A stretch of DNA of 64,000 nt from positions 1-64,000 of the forward strand of contig NZ_DATFIP010000049.1 of assembly GCF_035270045.1 (NCBI RefSeq), in the 5' to 3' direction. Shown here in pieces: positions 1 to 8,695 of this stretch. How positions within the stretch are numbered: the first letter of the stretch is position 1; each line of letters begins with the position of its first letter. Below the pieces are notes generated by a model. It was not told the origin of the DNA and made no database searches. It worked only from the letters and a program-made list of their open reading frames with translations. The translations under genes and the position numbers were made by a program. The stretch is from Salibaculum sp035270045 (GTDB lineage: Bacteria; Pseudomonadota; Alphaproteobacteria; Rhodobacterales; Rhodobacteraceae).

Positions 1-714
1 CGAATGCCGGCCATGCCGATGGATTATACCCGCGAATGGGCCAGCCTGCCGGCGGGCTTCGTGGTCTCGGACGATCATTCTCAGGCGCTCCTGCGCGACT
101 GGGGCGTCCCGGAGGAGAGGATTTCCCGGGGCAGCCTCGAGATCCTGGCCGATGAAGATACGCCGATTGAAGGGGCCGCAATGGCCACGCCGGATTCGAC
201 TTGTGCGCTCATCTTGCTGGACAACCGTTGGGTCAGCGCGCCGATGATCGAACAGATCCTTTCTGCCCTGCCTGGTTCGGCCACACCGCTGCTGGTTCGT
301 GCGCACCCCCTTACGCCGCTTTCTGCCCAGCCCGAAGTTACCCGCGCACTTGAAGGCCGCGACTGGCAGGACGTGACCGGCGTGCTCATGCGCCGCGTGG
401 TGCACCGCGACCGGACGCTCGCTTTTTCGCCCTGTTCGGGTGTCGGGGTGGATGCGGTGCGCTGCGGGGCGGCACTGGTCTGGATGCCCTACCTTTCATC
501 GAACTCGCCCGCCCATGCCGATGCCATCGCCTCGACCGGGCGGGTCGCCGACGGCGCAGCCGATCTGCCCCGACACGTTGCCCTGCTGGCGGACGAAACG
601 GCACTGGCACAAGCGGCGCGTGCCGACCGGGAGGCGCTCCGCGCAACCCTGTCTCCGACGCGCACACCGCTGACCAATGCTGTACGCGCGCAGATTGCGG
701 CGCGGCGCGGCTAA
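1..714 (+). CDS. C-terminal part of a GT-B-like surface carbohydrate biosynthesis protein (partial)
   Basis: The frame is open to the left edge, so the 236 visible residues are probably the C-terminal part of a larger protein; an ATG at base 4 exists but has no upstream sequence to judge it. The segment with SGVGVDAVRCGAALVWMPY followed by a statement of addressable loops resembles the nucleotide-binding half of GT-B folds, where a Gly-rich turn and an acidic/polar helix hold the sugar nucleotide. Position directly before the nonulosonic acid genes fits a glycosyltransferase or related surface glycan enzyme. I do not recognise a specific family. The next gene begins 45 bases downstream with its own ribosome binding site. 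Confidence 0.55.
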   Translation, partial: RMPAMPMDYTREWASLPAGFVVSDDHSQALLRDWGVPEERISRGSLEILADEDTPIEGAAMATPDSTCALILLDNRWVSAPMIEQILSALPGSATPLLVRAHPLTPLSAQPEVTRALEGRDWQDVTGVLMRRVVHRDRTLAFSPCSGVGVDAVRCGAALVWMPYLSSNSPAHADAIASTGRVADGAADLPRHVALLADETALAQAARADREALRATLSPTRTPLTNAVRAQIAARRG

Positions 715-759
715 GCCTATACCGATCCAGTGAGGGATGCCCCCGAACCGGAGATCACC

Positions 760-1788
760 ATGAGAATCGCCCACAGGGACATCGGCCCCGGCCATCCACC
801 GCTTGTTATCGCAGAGATCGGCATCAACCATGGCGGCGACCTGGAGGTAGCCAAGCGCATGGTTGCCCTTGCCGCTGCGGCGGGTTGTGAATGCGTCAAG
901 CACCAGACCCACGTCGTCCAGGACGAGATGACCGAGGAGGCGAAGGCGATCTTTCCGCCCAATGCCGACGTCTCGATCTGGGAGGTCATGGCGCGCTGTG
1001 CCCTGTCGGAGGAGGAGGAGGCCGCTCTCAAAGCCCATGCCGAGGGATTGGGGCTGATCTATATCTCGACGCCTTTCTCTCGCGCCGCCGCCGACCGACT
1101 TGACACGCTGGACGTGCCTGCCTTCAAGATCGGCTCGGGCGAGGCGGACAACCTTCCGCTGATCCGCCACATCGCGGCCAAGGGGCGCCCGGTCATCATG
1201 TCGACCGGGATGCAGAGCATCGACAGCGTACGCACCAGCGTCGAGATCCTGGATGCAGCGGGGGTGGACTATGCGCTGCTGGAATGCACGAACCTTTACC
1301 CCAGCCCGCCCGAGATCGTCTCGCTGCGAGGAATAACCGAGTTGCGGGCCGCCTTTCCCCGCGCTGTAGTGGGGTTTTCCGATCATTCCATCGGCCCGGA
1401 AATGGCGCTGGCGAGCGTGGCACTGGGCGCCTGCGTGCTGGAACGGCACTTCACCGACACGCGCTACCGTGCGGGGCCCGATATAAGCTGCTCCATGGAC
1501 CCTGGCGAACTGCGCCTGCTGGTGGATCGCGCGCGCGAAATCTGGGTGGCCGCCAACAACGCAAAGGAACGCACCGGCCCAGAGGAGGATGTCTATCGCT
1601 TCGCCCGTGCAAGCGTCGTAGCCGAGGCCGACCTGCCGGCGGGCCATGTCATCGCCGAAGGCGACATCTGGGCTCGCCGCCCCGGATCAGGCGAAATCCC
1701 CGGGTTCGACTTCGACAAGGTGGTCGGCAAGCGCCTGGCCCGTGCTGTCACCCGCAACCAGCAGCTGGCATGGGCCGACCTGGAATGA
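760..1788 (+). CDS. neuB: N-acetylneuraminate synthase family protein (NeuB-like)
   Basis: Condenses phosphoenolpyruvate with an N-acetyl hexosamine (ManNAc or a bacillosamine-derived analogue) to make a nonulosonic acid. The 342-residue product has IAEIGINHGG at 17-26, GSGE at 125-128, FSDHS near 206-210 and ERHFT near 228-232; the last two carry the His residues that bind the metal in this family. A C-terminal antifreeze-like SAF domain covers about 283-341 with RPGSGEIPG. The ATG at 760 is preferred over an upstream GTG at 730 because GGAG lies six bases before it and the protein then starts at the usual N terminus. It overlaps the following epimerase gene by four bases. Whether the substrate is sialic, legionaminic or related cannot be told from this sequence. 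Confidence 0.9.
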   Translation: MRIAHRDIGPGHPPLVIAEIGINHGGDLEVAKRMVALAAAAGCECVKHQTHVVQDEMTEEAKAIFPPNADVSIWEVMARCALSEEEEAALKAHAEGLGLIYISTPFSRAAADRLDTLDVPAFKIGSGEADNLPLIRHIAAKGRPVIMSTGMQSIDSVRTSVEILDAAGVDYALLECTNLYPSPPEIVSLRGITELRAAFPRAVVGFSDHSIGPEMALASVALGACVLERHFTDTRYRAGPDISCSMDPGELRLLVDRAREIWVAANNAKERTGPEEDVYRFARASVVAEADLPAGHVIAEGDIWARRPGSGEIPGFDFDKVVGKRLARAVTRNQQLAWADLE

Positions 1789-2939
1789 CCGACAGCCGGC
1801 GCCTCCTGTTCGTCACCGGCACGCGGGCCGATTTCGGCAAGCTGGAGCCCCTCGCGCGCGCCGCGCGCGATGCCGGGCACGATGTTACATTCTTCGTGAC
1901 GGGCATGCACATGCTGGAACGCTACGGCATGACAAAGCTCGAGGTGCACCGGATGGACGGGGTGTCGGTGCACGAATTCCTCAACCAGCGGATCGAGGAT
2001 GCGCAGGACACGGTGCTGGCCAAGACGGTCACCGGGTTTTCGGACTATGTTGCCGAACACCGCCCCGACCTGGTCGCGGTGCATGGTGACAGGGTCGAGG
2101 CGCTGGCCTGCGCGCTGGTCTGCGCCACCAATTACATCCGCTGCGCCCATGTCGAGGGCGGCGAGGTCTCGGGCACCATCGACGAGCTGTTTCGCCACTG
2201 CAACACCAAGCTGGCCAGCCATCATTTCGTCAGTTCCGAGCGCGCGGCGCAGCGCGTCATGGCGCTTGGCGAAGCGCGTGCGACGATCCATGTGATAGGC
2301 TCTCCCGAGCTCGATTTCCACGCCGCACCCTCGGGTGTCACGCTTGACGCGGTGCGCGCGCGCTACGAGATCCCCTTTGCCGACTACGGCATCTGCACCT
2401 TCCATCCCGTCACTTCGGAACAGGACAGCATGGGTGCGCAGGCGGCGGCCTTCTTCGCGGCACTCGAGGCGTCAGGGAAACCCTTCGTGGTGATCCTGCC
2501 CAATAACGACCCCGGTGCCGAAGCGATTCTCGACACGATCCGCACCCTGCCGCGCGAGCGGTTCCGCGTGCTGCCCTCGATGCGGTTCTCGCATTTTTCC
2601 GAACTCATGAAGAACGCCGCCTGTATCGTCGGGAATTCCTCGGCCGGGGTGCGCGAGGCCCCTTTCCTGGGCGTGGCGAGCCTCGACGTGGGCACACGGC
2701 AGACCAACCGCGCGGACAGTGGTTCTATCCACGCCTGTCCGGCGCAGGATGCCGGCGCCATCGCCGGGTTCCTATTGCGCGAATGGGGCCGTCGACATCC
2801 GCCCGATGCCGGTTTCGGGGAGGGATGCGCGGCGGACCGGTTCGCCACAGTACTCGCCGATCCCGGGTTCTGGGACCGGCCCTTGCAAAAGACCTTTCAC
2901 GACATGGACCCGCCTGCGGGGGGGGACGATCATGGCTGA
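1785..2939 (+). CDS. neuC: Hydrolysing UDP-GlcNAc 2-epimerase family (NeuC/LegG-like)
   Basis: Converts UDP-GlcNAc (or a UDP-diacetyl-bacillosamine analogue) to the free 2-epimer plus UDP, which feeds NeuB. The 384-residue product starts in the ATGA overlap with neuB. It shows the N-terminal signature GTRADFGKL at 12-20, then HGDR, HVEGGEVSGTIDE and GNSSAGVREAPFLG, all diagnostic of the hydrolysing epimerases. The reading frame extends far upstream, but that part is antisense-free shadow of neuB. No dehydratase or aminotransferase of the legionaminic or pseudaminic pathway is visible nearby, so the simplest reading is ManNAc supply for a sialic-type acid; a legionaminic route encoded outside the window is not excluded. 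Confidence 0.88.
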   Translation: MTDSRRLLFVTGTRADFGKLEPLARAARDAGHDVTFFVTGMHMLERYGMTKLEVHRMDGVSVHEFLNQRIEDAQDTVLAKTVTGFSDYVAEHRPDLVAVHGDRVEALACALVCATNYIRCAHVEGGEVSGTIDELFRHCNTKLASHHFVSSERAAQRVMALGEARATIHVIGSPELDFHAAPSGVTLDAVRARYEIPFADYGICTFHPVTSEQDSMGAQAAAFFAALEASGKPFVVILPNNDPGAEAILDTIRTLPRERFRVLPSMRFSHFSELMKNAACIVGNSSAGVREAPFLGVASLDVGTRQTNRADSGSIHACPAQDAGAIAGFLLREWGRRHPPDAGFGEGCAADRFATVLADPGFWDRPLQKTFHDMDPPAGGDDHG

Positions 2940-3630
2940 GTCAGGACGCGAGACATTGGCCCTCGTGCCGCTAAGGGCGGGGTCCAAGGGCCTGCCGGGC
3001 AAGAACACCAGGGAGCTTGCGGGAAAACCGCTCTGGCGGCATGCGGTGGACCAGGCCCGCGCGGCCGGGATCGCCCGCGTGCTGGTCTCGACAGATATCG
3101 GTTCGCTGCTCTCGGCTCCACCGGAGCAGGACTTGCAACTTTGCCCGCGCCCGGCGGCGCTCGCCGGGGACACCGTTCCGATGGACGCGGTTCTGCGCCA
3201 TGTCCTGGCCCATGACGTGACCGGCCCCGCGACGATCGTGCTGTTACAGGCGACCTCACCGCTGCGCAGGCCCGCCGATATCACCGCAGCGCTGGAGCTG
3301 CATGTGCAGGGCGACTTCGACCTGGTGCTCAGCGCCACCCGTGCCGATTCTGGAGTGCTCAAATGGGGCAAGGTCGATGGCGCGGCATTCGTGCCGCTTT
3401 CGGACCCGGCCCATTGCTTTGCCAACCGCGCCGAGTTGCCACCGGTCTATCGCCCCAACGGCGCGGTCTATGTCTTCGATGCCGGCTGGTTCCGCAGCTC
3501 TGGGACGCTGGCAGGAGGGCGCATCGGCATGGTCGAGATGCCCCCCGAACGCGCGGCGGACATCGACAACAGCGAGGACTTCGCAGCAGTAGAGTCGCGG
3601 CTGCGTGACACCGGCGGCGACCCGGCATGA
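2932..3630 (+). CDS. neuA: CMP-nonulosonate cytidylyltransferase (NeuA-like)
   Basis: Activates the nonulosonic acid with CTP to the CMP-sugar donor used by glycosyltransferases. The 232-residue product carries the CTP-binding signature VPLRAGSKGLPGKN at about 12-25, LQATSPLRRPADI in the middle and the acidic DIDNSEDF near the C terminus, typical of the family. The start ATG lies in an eight-base overlap with neuC and is preceded by a run of G residues ending GGGGGA that can serve as ribosome binding site. With neuB and neuC this completes a minimal three-gene route from UDP-GlcNAc to a CMP-nonulosonate. Confidence 0.88.
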   Translation: MAESGRETLALVPLRAGSKGLPGKNTRELAGKPLWRHAVDQARAAGIARVLVSTDIGSLLSAPPEQDLQLCPRPAALAGDTVPMDAVLRHVLAHDVTGPATIVLLQATSPLRRPADITAALELHVQGDFDLVLSATRADSGVLKWGKVDGAAFVPLSDPAHCFANRAELPPVYRPNGAVYVFDAGWFRSSGTLAGGRIGMVEMPPERAADIDNSEDFAAVESRLRDTGGDPA

Positions 3631-4484
3631 GCGGACTGCATCCCAACCTCTTCGTCGTCGGCGCGATGAAAGCGGGGACCACGGCCCTGCACGGCTATCT
3701 CGACCAGCACCCCGAGATCTTCATGAGCGACCCCAAGGAACCGGGCTTTTTCGCGCGCGCGGACCGCACGGATGCGGCGCGCGAGGCCTATCTCGCGCTT
3801 TTCGCCGACGGGGCCGGGGCGCGCTATCGCGGCGAGTCGAGCACCCAGTACACCAAGGCCCCGGCCATCGCGGGCGTGCCTGACCGGCTGGCGCGCTTCG
3901 CCCCCCAGGCGCATATCCTCTACATGGTGCGCGAGCCAGCGGCGCGGGTCATCAGTCAGTACCTGTTCAACATCCGCATCCACGGCGAGCAACGCCCACT
4001 TTGCCAGGCCGTCCGCGCCGACCCGCGCTATCGGCAGATCGGCGACTACGAGGGCCAGATCAGGCCCTATCTGGATCGCTTCGGCGCAGACCGCGTGCAC
4101 ATCCTGAGCGCCGAACGGCTGAGCACCGACCGGCAGGCGGTGATGGACGAGATTTTCGACTGGCTTGGCCTGGCGCCTGCGCCCCTGGCACAGGAGTTGC
4201 GCAAGAACACCTCCATCGACGGGGTCCGCCGCCACGGACGCCTGACCGCCTGGGCGCTTCGGGCCGAGATCGAGCCGCTGCGGCGGCTGGTCAAGCGGAT
4301 CGGGGCCGAGGGACTGGCACGGCGCGCCTGGGCCCGGTTCAATCCGCCCGCGCCTGCTCCTGTCAGGCCGGAGGAAATCACTGAACTGCGCGCCATGCTG
4401 GCCGAGGAAACCAATCGCCAACAGGCAGCACTCGCGCCCTTGATGGGGGCTCGAACCCCGGATTGGAGCAGCACCGATGGCTGA
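3627..4484 (+). CDS. P-loop sulfotransferase
   Basis: Likely transfers sulfate from PAPS to a sugar hydroxyl of the surface glycan. The 285-residue product begins with the 5'-phosphosulfate loop AMKAGTTAL (13-21), followed by the family pattern of HPEIFMSDPKEPGFF and by VREPAARVISQY, where the Arg and Ser act in 3'-phosphate binding. It starts in an ATGA overlap with neuA and overlaps the next gene by eight bases, so it is part of the same transcript. It is one of six P-loop sulfotransferase-like genes in the window. The acceptor is unknown. Confidence 0.82.
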   Translation: MSGLHPNLFVVGAMKAGTTALHGYLDQHPEIFMSDPKEPGFFARADRTDAAREAYLALFADGAGARYRGESSTQYTKAPAIAGVPDRLARFAPQAHILYMVREPAARVISQYLFNIRIHGEQRPLCQAVRADPRYRQIGDYEGQIRPYLDRFGADRVHILSAERLSTDRQAVMDEIFDWLGLAPAPLAQELRKNTSIDGVRRHGRLTAWALRAEIEPLRRLVKRIGAEGLARRAWARFNPPAPAPVRPEEITELRAMLAEETNRQQAALAPLMGARTPDWSSTDG

Positions 4485-5553
4485 GCGTGGCCAGTTGGTC
4501 GTTCATGCCGGGATGCACAAGACCGGCTCGACCGCGATACAGGAGGTCTTTGGCGCGCGCGCCGTCGCCGGCGTGGACCACCCGGGCGGACCGCGCAGCA
4601 ACCTGTCGGACACGGTGCTGCTTCTGTTCGCCGAGGGGCCATTGCTGGAAAAGTTCCACGCCGCGCGTGTGCCGCATCTGTCACGCCGCGCGCTGATGCG
4701 CCAGCGCGCCCGGGAAGAGACTCGGCTGACCGCTCGGCTGGCGCGCGCCCGGGCGCCGATCTTCCTGTTCTCCGCCGAGGATATTGCCGCACCGGATTTC
4801 GACGTCGCGGCCACGGCGCGCATGGCCGATTTTTTGGATCGGTCCGGTCGTAGAATCGATGTCCGGGCCTATGTCCGCGCTCCCATCTCTTTCATGCAAA
4901 GCGCGTTCCAGCAGCGGGTGAAACAGGACAAGCCCGGGGCGGCGGATCTGGATGCCCGAACACTCTGGCCCTGTTATCGTGCCCGCTTCGAGAAGCTGGA
5001 CACCGTCTTCGGCCGCGACCGTGTGCACCTGCGTGCCTTCGATCCTTCTGGGTTCCCAGGGGGAGACGTGGTGGCCGATTTCGCCGCATGGCTGGGCGTC
5101 ACCCTGCCAGAGGCCGCACCCCTGCGCGCCAATGACGGGCTGAGCCGCGAGGCCATGGCGGTGGCCTGGTGCCGGCTGGCCGATCGGCTGGGGGCCGATT
5201 ACCCCGACGCAGCGCGCGCCGCGCATTTCCGAGCCACACCCGCACGCGCGCTGACAGGGTTCGGGCAGGGGCGCTTTGCCTTCTCCGAAGAGTTCCTCGG
5301 ACCCGCGCTGGAGGCGCATCGCGCCGATCTCAACTGGATGGAGACCCGGCTCGGTCGCGCTCTGCCCGACCGCGCCCCACCCGCCGAGGGACTGGCCGGG
5401 GTCGCGGATTTCGAGGCCATCTCCGAAGACGTCCGCGCGGCCCTCGCCGCGCATCTCGACACCCTGCCGCCACCGCCCTCGGGCATGCGACGGGCATTGG
5501 CCCGCGTTAGGCGGCAGGTGCGGCAGGGTCTTGGCCTGAGGGGGCGGGCATGA
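4477..5553 (+). CDS. Sulfotransferase-like P-loop protein
   Basis: The 358-residue product opens with HAGMHKTGSTAIQ (10-22), the PAPS-binding loop form common in sulfotransferase-like proteins of bacterial polysaccharide loci. The central part has VRAYVRAPISFMQSAF, matching the second PAPS contact region with the usual Arg and Ser. The C terminus is rich in Arg and may be surface-exposed or membrane-associated. It lies in the neuC-neuB-neuA transcript with an eight-base overlap to the preceding sulfotransferase. It is more divergent than its neighbour, so a sulfotransferase role is inferred from the loop and context rather than proven. Confidence 0.7.
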   Translation: MAERGQLVVHAGMHKTGSTAIQEVFGARAVAGVDHPGGPRSNLSDTVLLLFAEGPLLEKFHAARVPHLSRRALMRQRAREETRLTARLARARAPIFLFSAEDIAAPDFDVAATARMADFLDRSGRRIDVRAYVRAPISFMQSAFQQRVKQDKPGAADLDARTLWPCYRARFEKLDTVFGRDRVHLRAFDPSGFPGGDVVADFAAWLGVTLPEAAPLRANDGLSREAMAVAWCRLADRLGADYPDAARAAHFRATPARALTGFGQGRFAFSEEFLGPALEAHRADLNWMETRLGRALPDRAPPAEGLAGVADFEAISEDVRAALAAHLDTLPPPPSGMRRALARVRRQVRQGLGLRGRA

Positions 5554-5602
5554 CAGACAGACGCAGGCCTAGCCCGGCCCGAGGCGGAGACGGATTTAAG
5601 GG

Positions 5603-6541
5603 ATGAATTTTCGATCTTACAGCGATCTGGTTGCCCTGGTGCGGCGCAAGATCCAGCAATTGCCGCATGACATCGACCTGGTGGTGCACGTGCCCCGCTC
5701 GGGCATCATCCCGGCCGCGCAGATCGCGCTGCAGCGCAACCTGCCGATCCTGTCGCTTGACGAATACCTGGCCGGGGCGGACGACGCAGCACGGTTCAGC
5801 GCCCGCGCGCGGCGCGACGTTGGCGGCACGGGCCGCGTGCTGGTGGTGGACGACAGTGTCGGCGACGGCGGCGCGCTGGAGCGTGTGCGCGCGGCCCTGG
5901 CCGCCCATCCCGACGCCGGGCGCCGCCCGGTGTCCTTCCTGGCGATTTACTGGTCAGGCGTCGAGGTCGAGGGGCTAGATTACTGGTTCGAAAAGCTGCC
6001 GCGCCCCCGCCTGTTCGAGTGGAATGCGCTGCACCATGAGGGCGTGTCGAATTTCTGCGTCGATATCGACGGAGTGCTATGCCGCGACCCGGAACGTGCC
6101 GAGAATGACGATGGCCCGGCCTATGCCCGGTTCCTGCAGAATGCCGACCTCCTGGTAACCCCGACCCACGAAATCGGCTGGCTGATCTCCAACCGGCTGG
6201 AAAAATACCGTGCGCAGACCGAGGACTGGCTGGCGCGGCACGGCATCCGCTATCGCGAGCTGATCCTGCTCGATGGGGTCAGCGCCGAAACCCGGAGGCG
6301 CGCCGGGGCACATGGCTGGTTCAAGGGGCGCGCCTATCGCGAGCTGAATGCCGAGCTTTTCATCGAAAGCGAGCCCTTCCAAGCCCGCGACATCGCGCAG
6401 ATCGCGGTCAAACCTGTGCTGTGCACGGAGAACTGGTCTCTCTACCGGCCGGACATGAACCGCTTGGATCAACATGTCATCCATGCGCGTGGGCTGGCGC
6501 GCCGGGCGGGGCGGGCGCTGCGCCGCAGGCTGGGGCGCTGA
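5603..6541 (+). CDS. Fused phosphoribosyltransferase-like / HAD-like protein
   Basis: The 312-residue product has two parts. Residues 1-120 look like a type I phosphoribosyltransferase: VPRSG at 30-34 and VLVVDDSVGDGG at 79-90, the PRPP-binding motif in which two acidic residues follow hydrophobic ones. Residues 150-270 start with CVDIDGVLC (152-160), the first motif of HAD-superfamily hydrolases with two Asp residues. It sits between a sulfotransferase gene and a glycosyltransferase gene in the same direction, with 49 bases upstream. A role in making or clearing a nucleotide-linked precursor is possible, but the substrate is not known. The Arg-rich C terminus is not explained. Confidence 0.65.
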   Translation: MNFRSYSDLVALVRRKIQQLPHDIDLVVHVPRSGIIPAAQIALQRNLPILSLDEYLAGADDAARFSARARRDVGGTGRVLVVDDSVGDGGALERVRAALAAHPDAGRRPVSFLAIYWSGVEVEGLDYWFEKLPRPRLFEWNALHHEGVSNFCVDIDGVLCRDPERAENDDGPAYARFLQNADLLVTPTHEIGWLISNRLEKYRAQTEDWLARHGIRYRELILLDGVSAETRRRAGAHGWFKGRAYRELNAELFIESEPFQARDIAQIAVKPVLCTENWSLYRPDMNRLDQHVIHARGLARRAGRALRRRLGR

Positions 6542-6542
6542 G

Positions 6543-7736
6543 ATGACGCGCCCGCGCATCCTGGCGGTGTCGCATGAATCGCTGCTCTACGGGGCGCCGC
6601 GCAGCCTGACGATGATCTGCGCCCATCTTCAGCATGAAGGGCTGGCGCGCATTCGGATGCTGACCTTCGGAGCGGGTGACATGGTGGACCACGCGCAGGA
6701 CCAGGGGCTCGACATCAACGTGCTGGACGCCTGCGACCGCATTCCCGACCCCACGCGCCGGGCGCTGGCCTTCCGGCTGGAGCAGGCCTGGCTTCGCGTG
6801 CAGCGGCGGCTTTGCGCACTGAGGATTTTCCTGCGGCTGATCTGCGCGATGCGTGGCGTGGATCTTGTGTATGTCAACACGGTTCTGCGCGCCGCCCCGA
6901 TCTGGGCCGCCAAGGCGATGCGCCGCCCGGTAGTGATCCATGTACGCGAGGCCGAGAACTACCTGAAACCGGACAGCCCATGGCGCCGCTGGCGGTTGCG
7001 GCGGATACTGGGCAGCGCGGCAAGGGTGATCTGTGTCTCCGAGGCGGTACGCAGGCTGGTGCTGGCAGTACCCCGCACCGGGCTTGACCCCTCGCAAGTG
7101 GTGAGCGTTCACAATGGTATCGACGCCGCCCGCTTTGCCCCGAAAACACCCGATCGCCCCGCCTTTCGTGCCGCGCATGGCATTCCCGTGAGCGCACCTG
7201 TCGCTTGTTTCGTTGGCAACATGCGCCCGCGCAAGGGGCTTGATCTGTTCCTGCGCGCGGCAGCCGCCCTGAGGGAGGAAATGCCAGAGGCGCATTTCAT
7301 CGTCGCTGGCGGCACCGAGGCCGATATCGTGGAGGCACGGCGCACGTTCGTGTCCGAGGACCTCGCCCCTGCGGTCCATTTCCTGGGGTTTGTCGAGGAC
7401 GTTCGCCCGGTACTCTGGGGGGCGGATGTTTTCGCGATGCTTTCGCGGGTCGAACCCTTCGCGCGGGTCAACCTCGAGGCCTCGGCGGCGGGCTGTGCGG
7501 TGCTGGCCACAGCCGTTGACGGGAATGTCGAGATTTTCGAGGACGGGGTGAATGCACGGGTGATCCCGCCCGACGACCTGACCGCCACCATCGACGGACT
7601 GGGTCATCTGATGGGCGATGCCGCGCTACGCGGGCGGCTGGCCGAGGCAGCGCGTGCGCGAGTGGTCGAGTCTTTTACCCTGCCCGCCTGCCATGACCGG
7701 GTGGCCGAGATCCTCATGGCGGAGGCGGCGCGATGA
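6543..7736 (+). CDS. Glycosyltransferase family 4
   Basis: A 397-residue retaining GT-B glycosyltransferase, probably adding a sugar to the lipid-linked repeat unit at the inner membrane. It shows SVHNGIDAARF in the linker, GNMRPRKGLDLFLRA at the start of the donor domain, and a late EPFARVNLEASAAGCAVLAT block that matches the EX7E donor site of GT4 enzymes. The ATG at 6543 comes just after the previous stop codon. The alternative upstream ATG at 6474 lies inside the previous gene and adds only Arg-rich sequence, so it was not chosen. The end overlaps the next gene by four bases. Confidence 0.82.
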   Translation: MTRPRILAVSHESLLYGAPRSLTMICAHLQHEGLARIRMLTFGAGDMVDHAQDQGLDINVLDACDRIPDPTRRALAFRLEQAWLRVQRRLCALRIFLRLICAMRGVDLVYVNTVLRAAPIWAAKAMRRPVVIHVREAENYLKPDSPWRRWRLRRILGSAARVICVSEAVRRLVLAVPRTGLDPSQVVSVHNGIDAARFAPKTPDRPAFRAAHGIPVSAPVACFVGNMRPRKGLDLFLRAAAALREEMPEAHFIVAGGTEADIVEARRTFVSEDLAPAVHFLGFVEDVRPVLWGADVFAMLSRVEPFARVNLEASAAGCAVLATAVDGNVEIFEDGVNARVIPPDDLTATIDGLGHLMGDAALRGRLAEAARARVVESFTLPACHDRVAEILMAEAAR

Positions 7737-8695
7737 CTGACCGACCATCGCTTGCCGTTGGCATCCCCACCTATTTCCGCAGCACGGACGTGGCACAGCT
7801 GGTGAACGGGCTAGCCGCCGCGGACCCGACGCTGCCCGTCACGGTGATTGACGACGGCCCGGACCCGGAAACGGCCCGGATCCTCGCGGGGCACGGCGAC
7901 CAAGTGCGCTTGGTCCGGCATCAGACCAACCGCGGTTACGCGGCAAGCTTTGTCGAACTGATCGAAGGGTGCGGCACCGATTACCTGCTGGTCAGCGCCG
8001 ACGATGATCTTTGCGACCCGACGGGCCTTGCCCGGGTGCGCAACATGCTGGCCGAGACCCCCCTTGATTTTGCCGCCACACAATACCTGGACCGCGATGG
8101 CGCGCTCAAGCGGGGCCGAGCCACGGCCGGGCCGTTGGCCCTGACAGAGGTCCGGGATGCCAGCGGTCACGCGCCCGGGTTGATCTACCGCGCGACGGCG
8201 GCGCGCGCCGCGCTGCCCTTCCTGCGCGCACGGCTCGAGGCCGGGTGCTACGCAGCGCGGCTCTATCCCCAGACAATGCTGGTCTACGTCATGGCCCTCA
8301 ACGGGGGCGACTGCCGGTGGCTGCCCGCCGCCCCGATCACCGAGGGTGCGGCCCACGCGGCGGCCCTGTCCGATCTCGACGGGACCGCCTACAATTCCCC
8401 AGCTGGGCGGCTGCGCGAACAGGAGAGCTTCGCCGCGGCCTTCAAAGCCATGGCCGACGCGGTGCCCGCGACGGCCCAGGACGCGTTGGCGGCCATTGCC
8501 CGGCTGCATGATCAGGACGCTTATCGCCGCTTCATGCGGGCACTGAAGCTGCACCATCCTGACCTGGTCCAGACATGGATTCCCGGCAGCCTGTTCTATT
8601 GCCGCCGATCCCTGCCACGGCACATGCTGAACCTATTGGCCTTCGCACGGGCGCGACGCAAGGCGGAACGGACCCTGCGGGGGTGGCGGCAATGA
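7733..8695 (+). CDS. Glycosyltransferase family 2-like (GT-A) protein
   Basis: The 320-residue product starts with AVGIPTYFRS and VTVIDDGPDPET, the nucleotide-binding opening of GT-A glycosyltransferases. VSADDDLCDP near residue 90 holds the Asp triad expected to bind the metal and donor. It starts in an ATGA overlap with the GT4 gene and overlaps the next gene by four bases. The C-terminal half has no motif I recognise. A sugar transfer in polysaccharide assembly is the likely role; donor and acceptor are not known. Confidence 0.72.
   Translation: MTDRPSLAVGIPTYFRSTDVAQLVNGLAAADPTLPVTVIDDGPDPETARILAGHGDQVRLVRHQTNRGYAASFVELIEGCGTDYLLVSADDDLCDPTGLARVRNMLAETPLDFAATQYLDRDGALKRGRATAGPLALTEVRDASGHAPGLIYRATAARAALPFLRARLEAGCYAARLYPQTMLVYVMALNGGDCRWLPAAPITEGAAHAAALSDLDGTAYNSPAGRLREQESFAAAFKAMADAVPATAQDALAAIARLHDQDAYRRFMRALKLHHPDLVQTWIPGSLFYCRRSLPRHMLNLLAFARARRKAERTLRGWRQ

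Noticed and set aside
760..3630. Reading the neuB-neuC-neuA cassette as a legionaminic or pseudaminic acid pathway
   Set aside because: The dehydratase, aminotransferase and acetyltransferase genes needed are not in the window, and NeuC-type hydrolysing epimerase rules out the PseG route. Legionaminic acid stays possible if the missing genes lie upstream of base 1.
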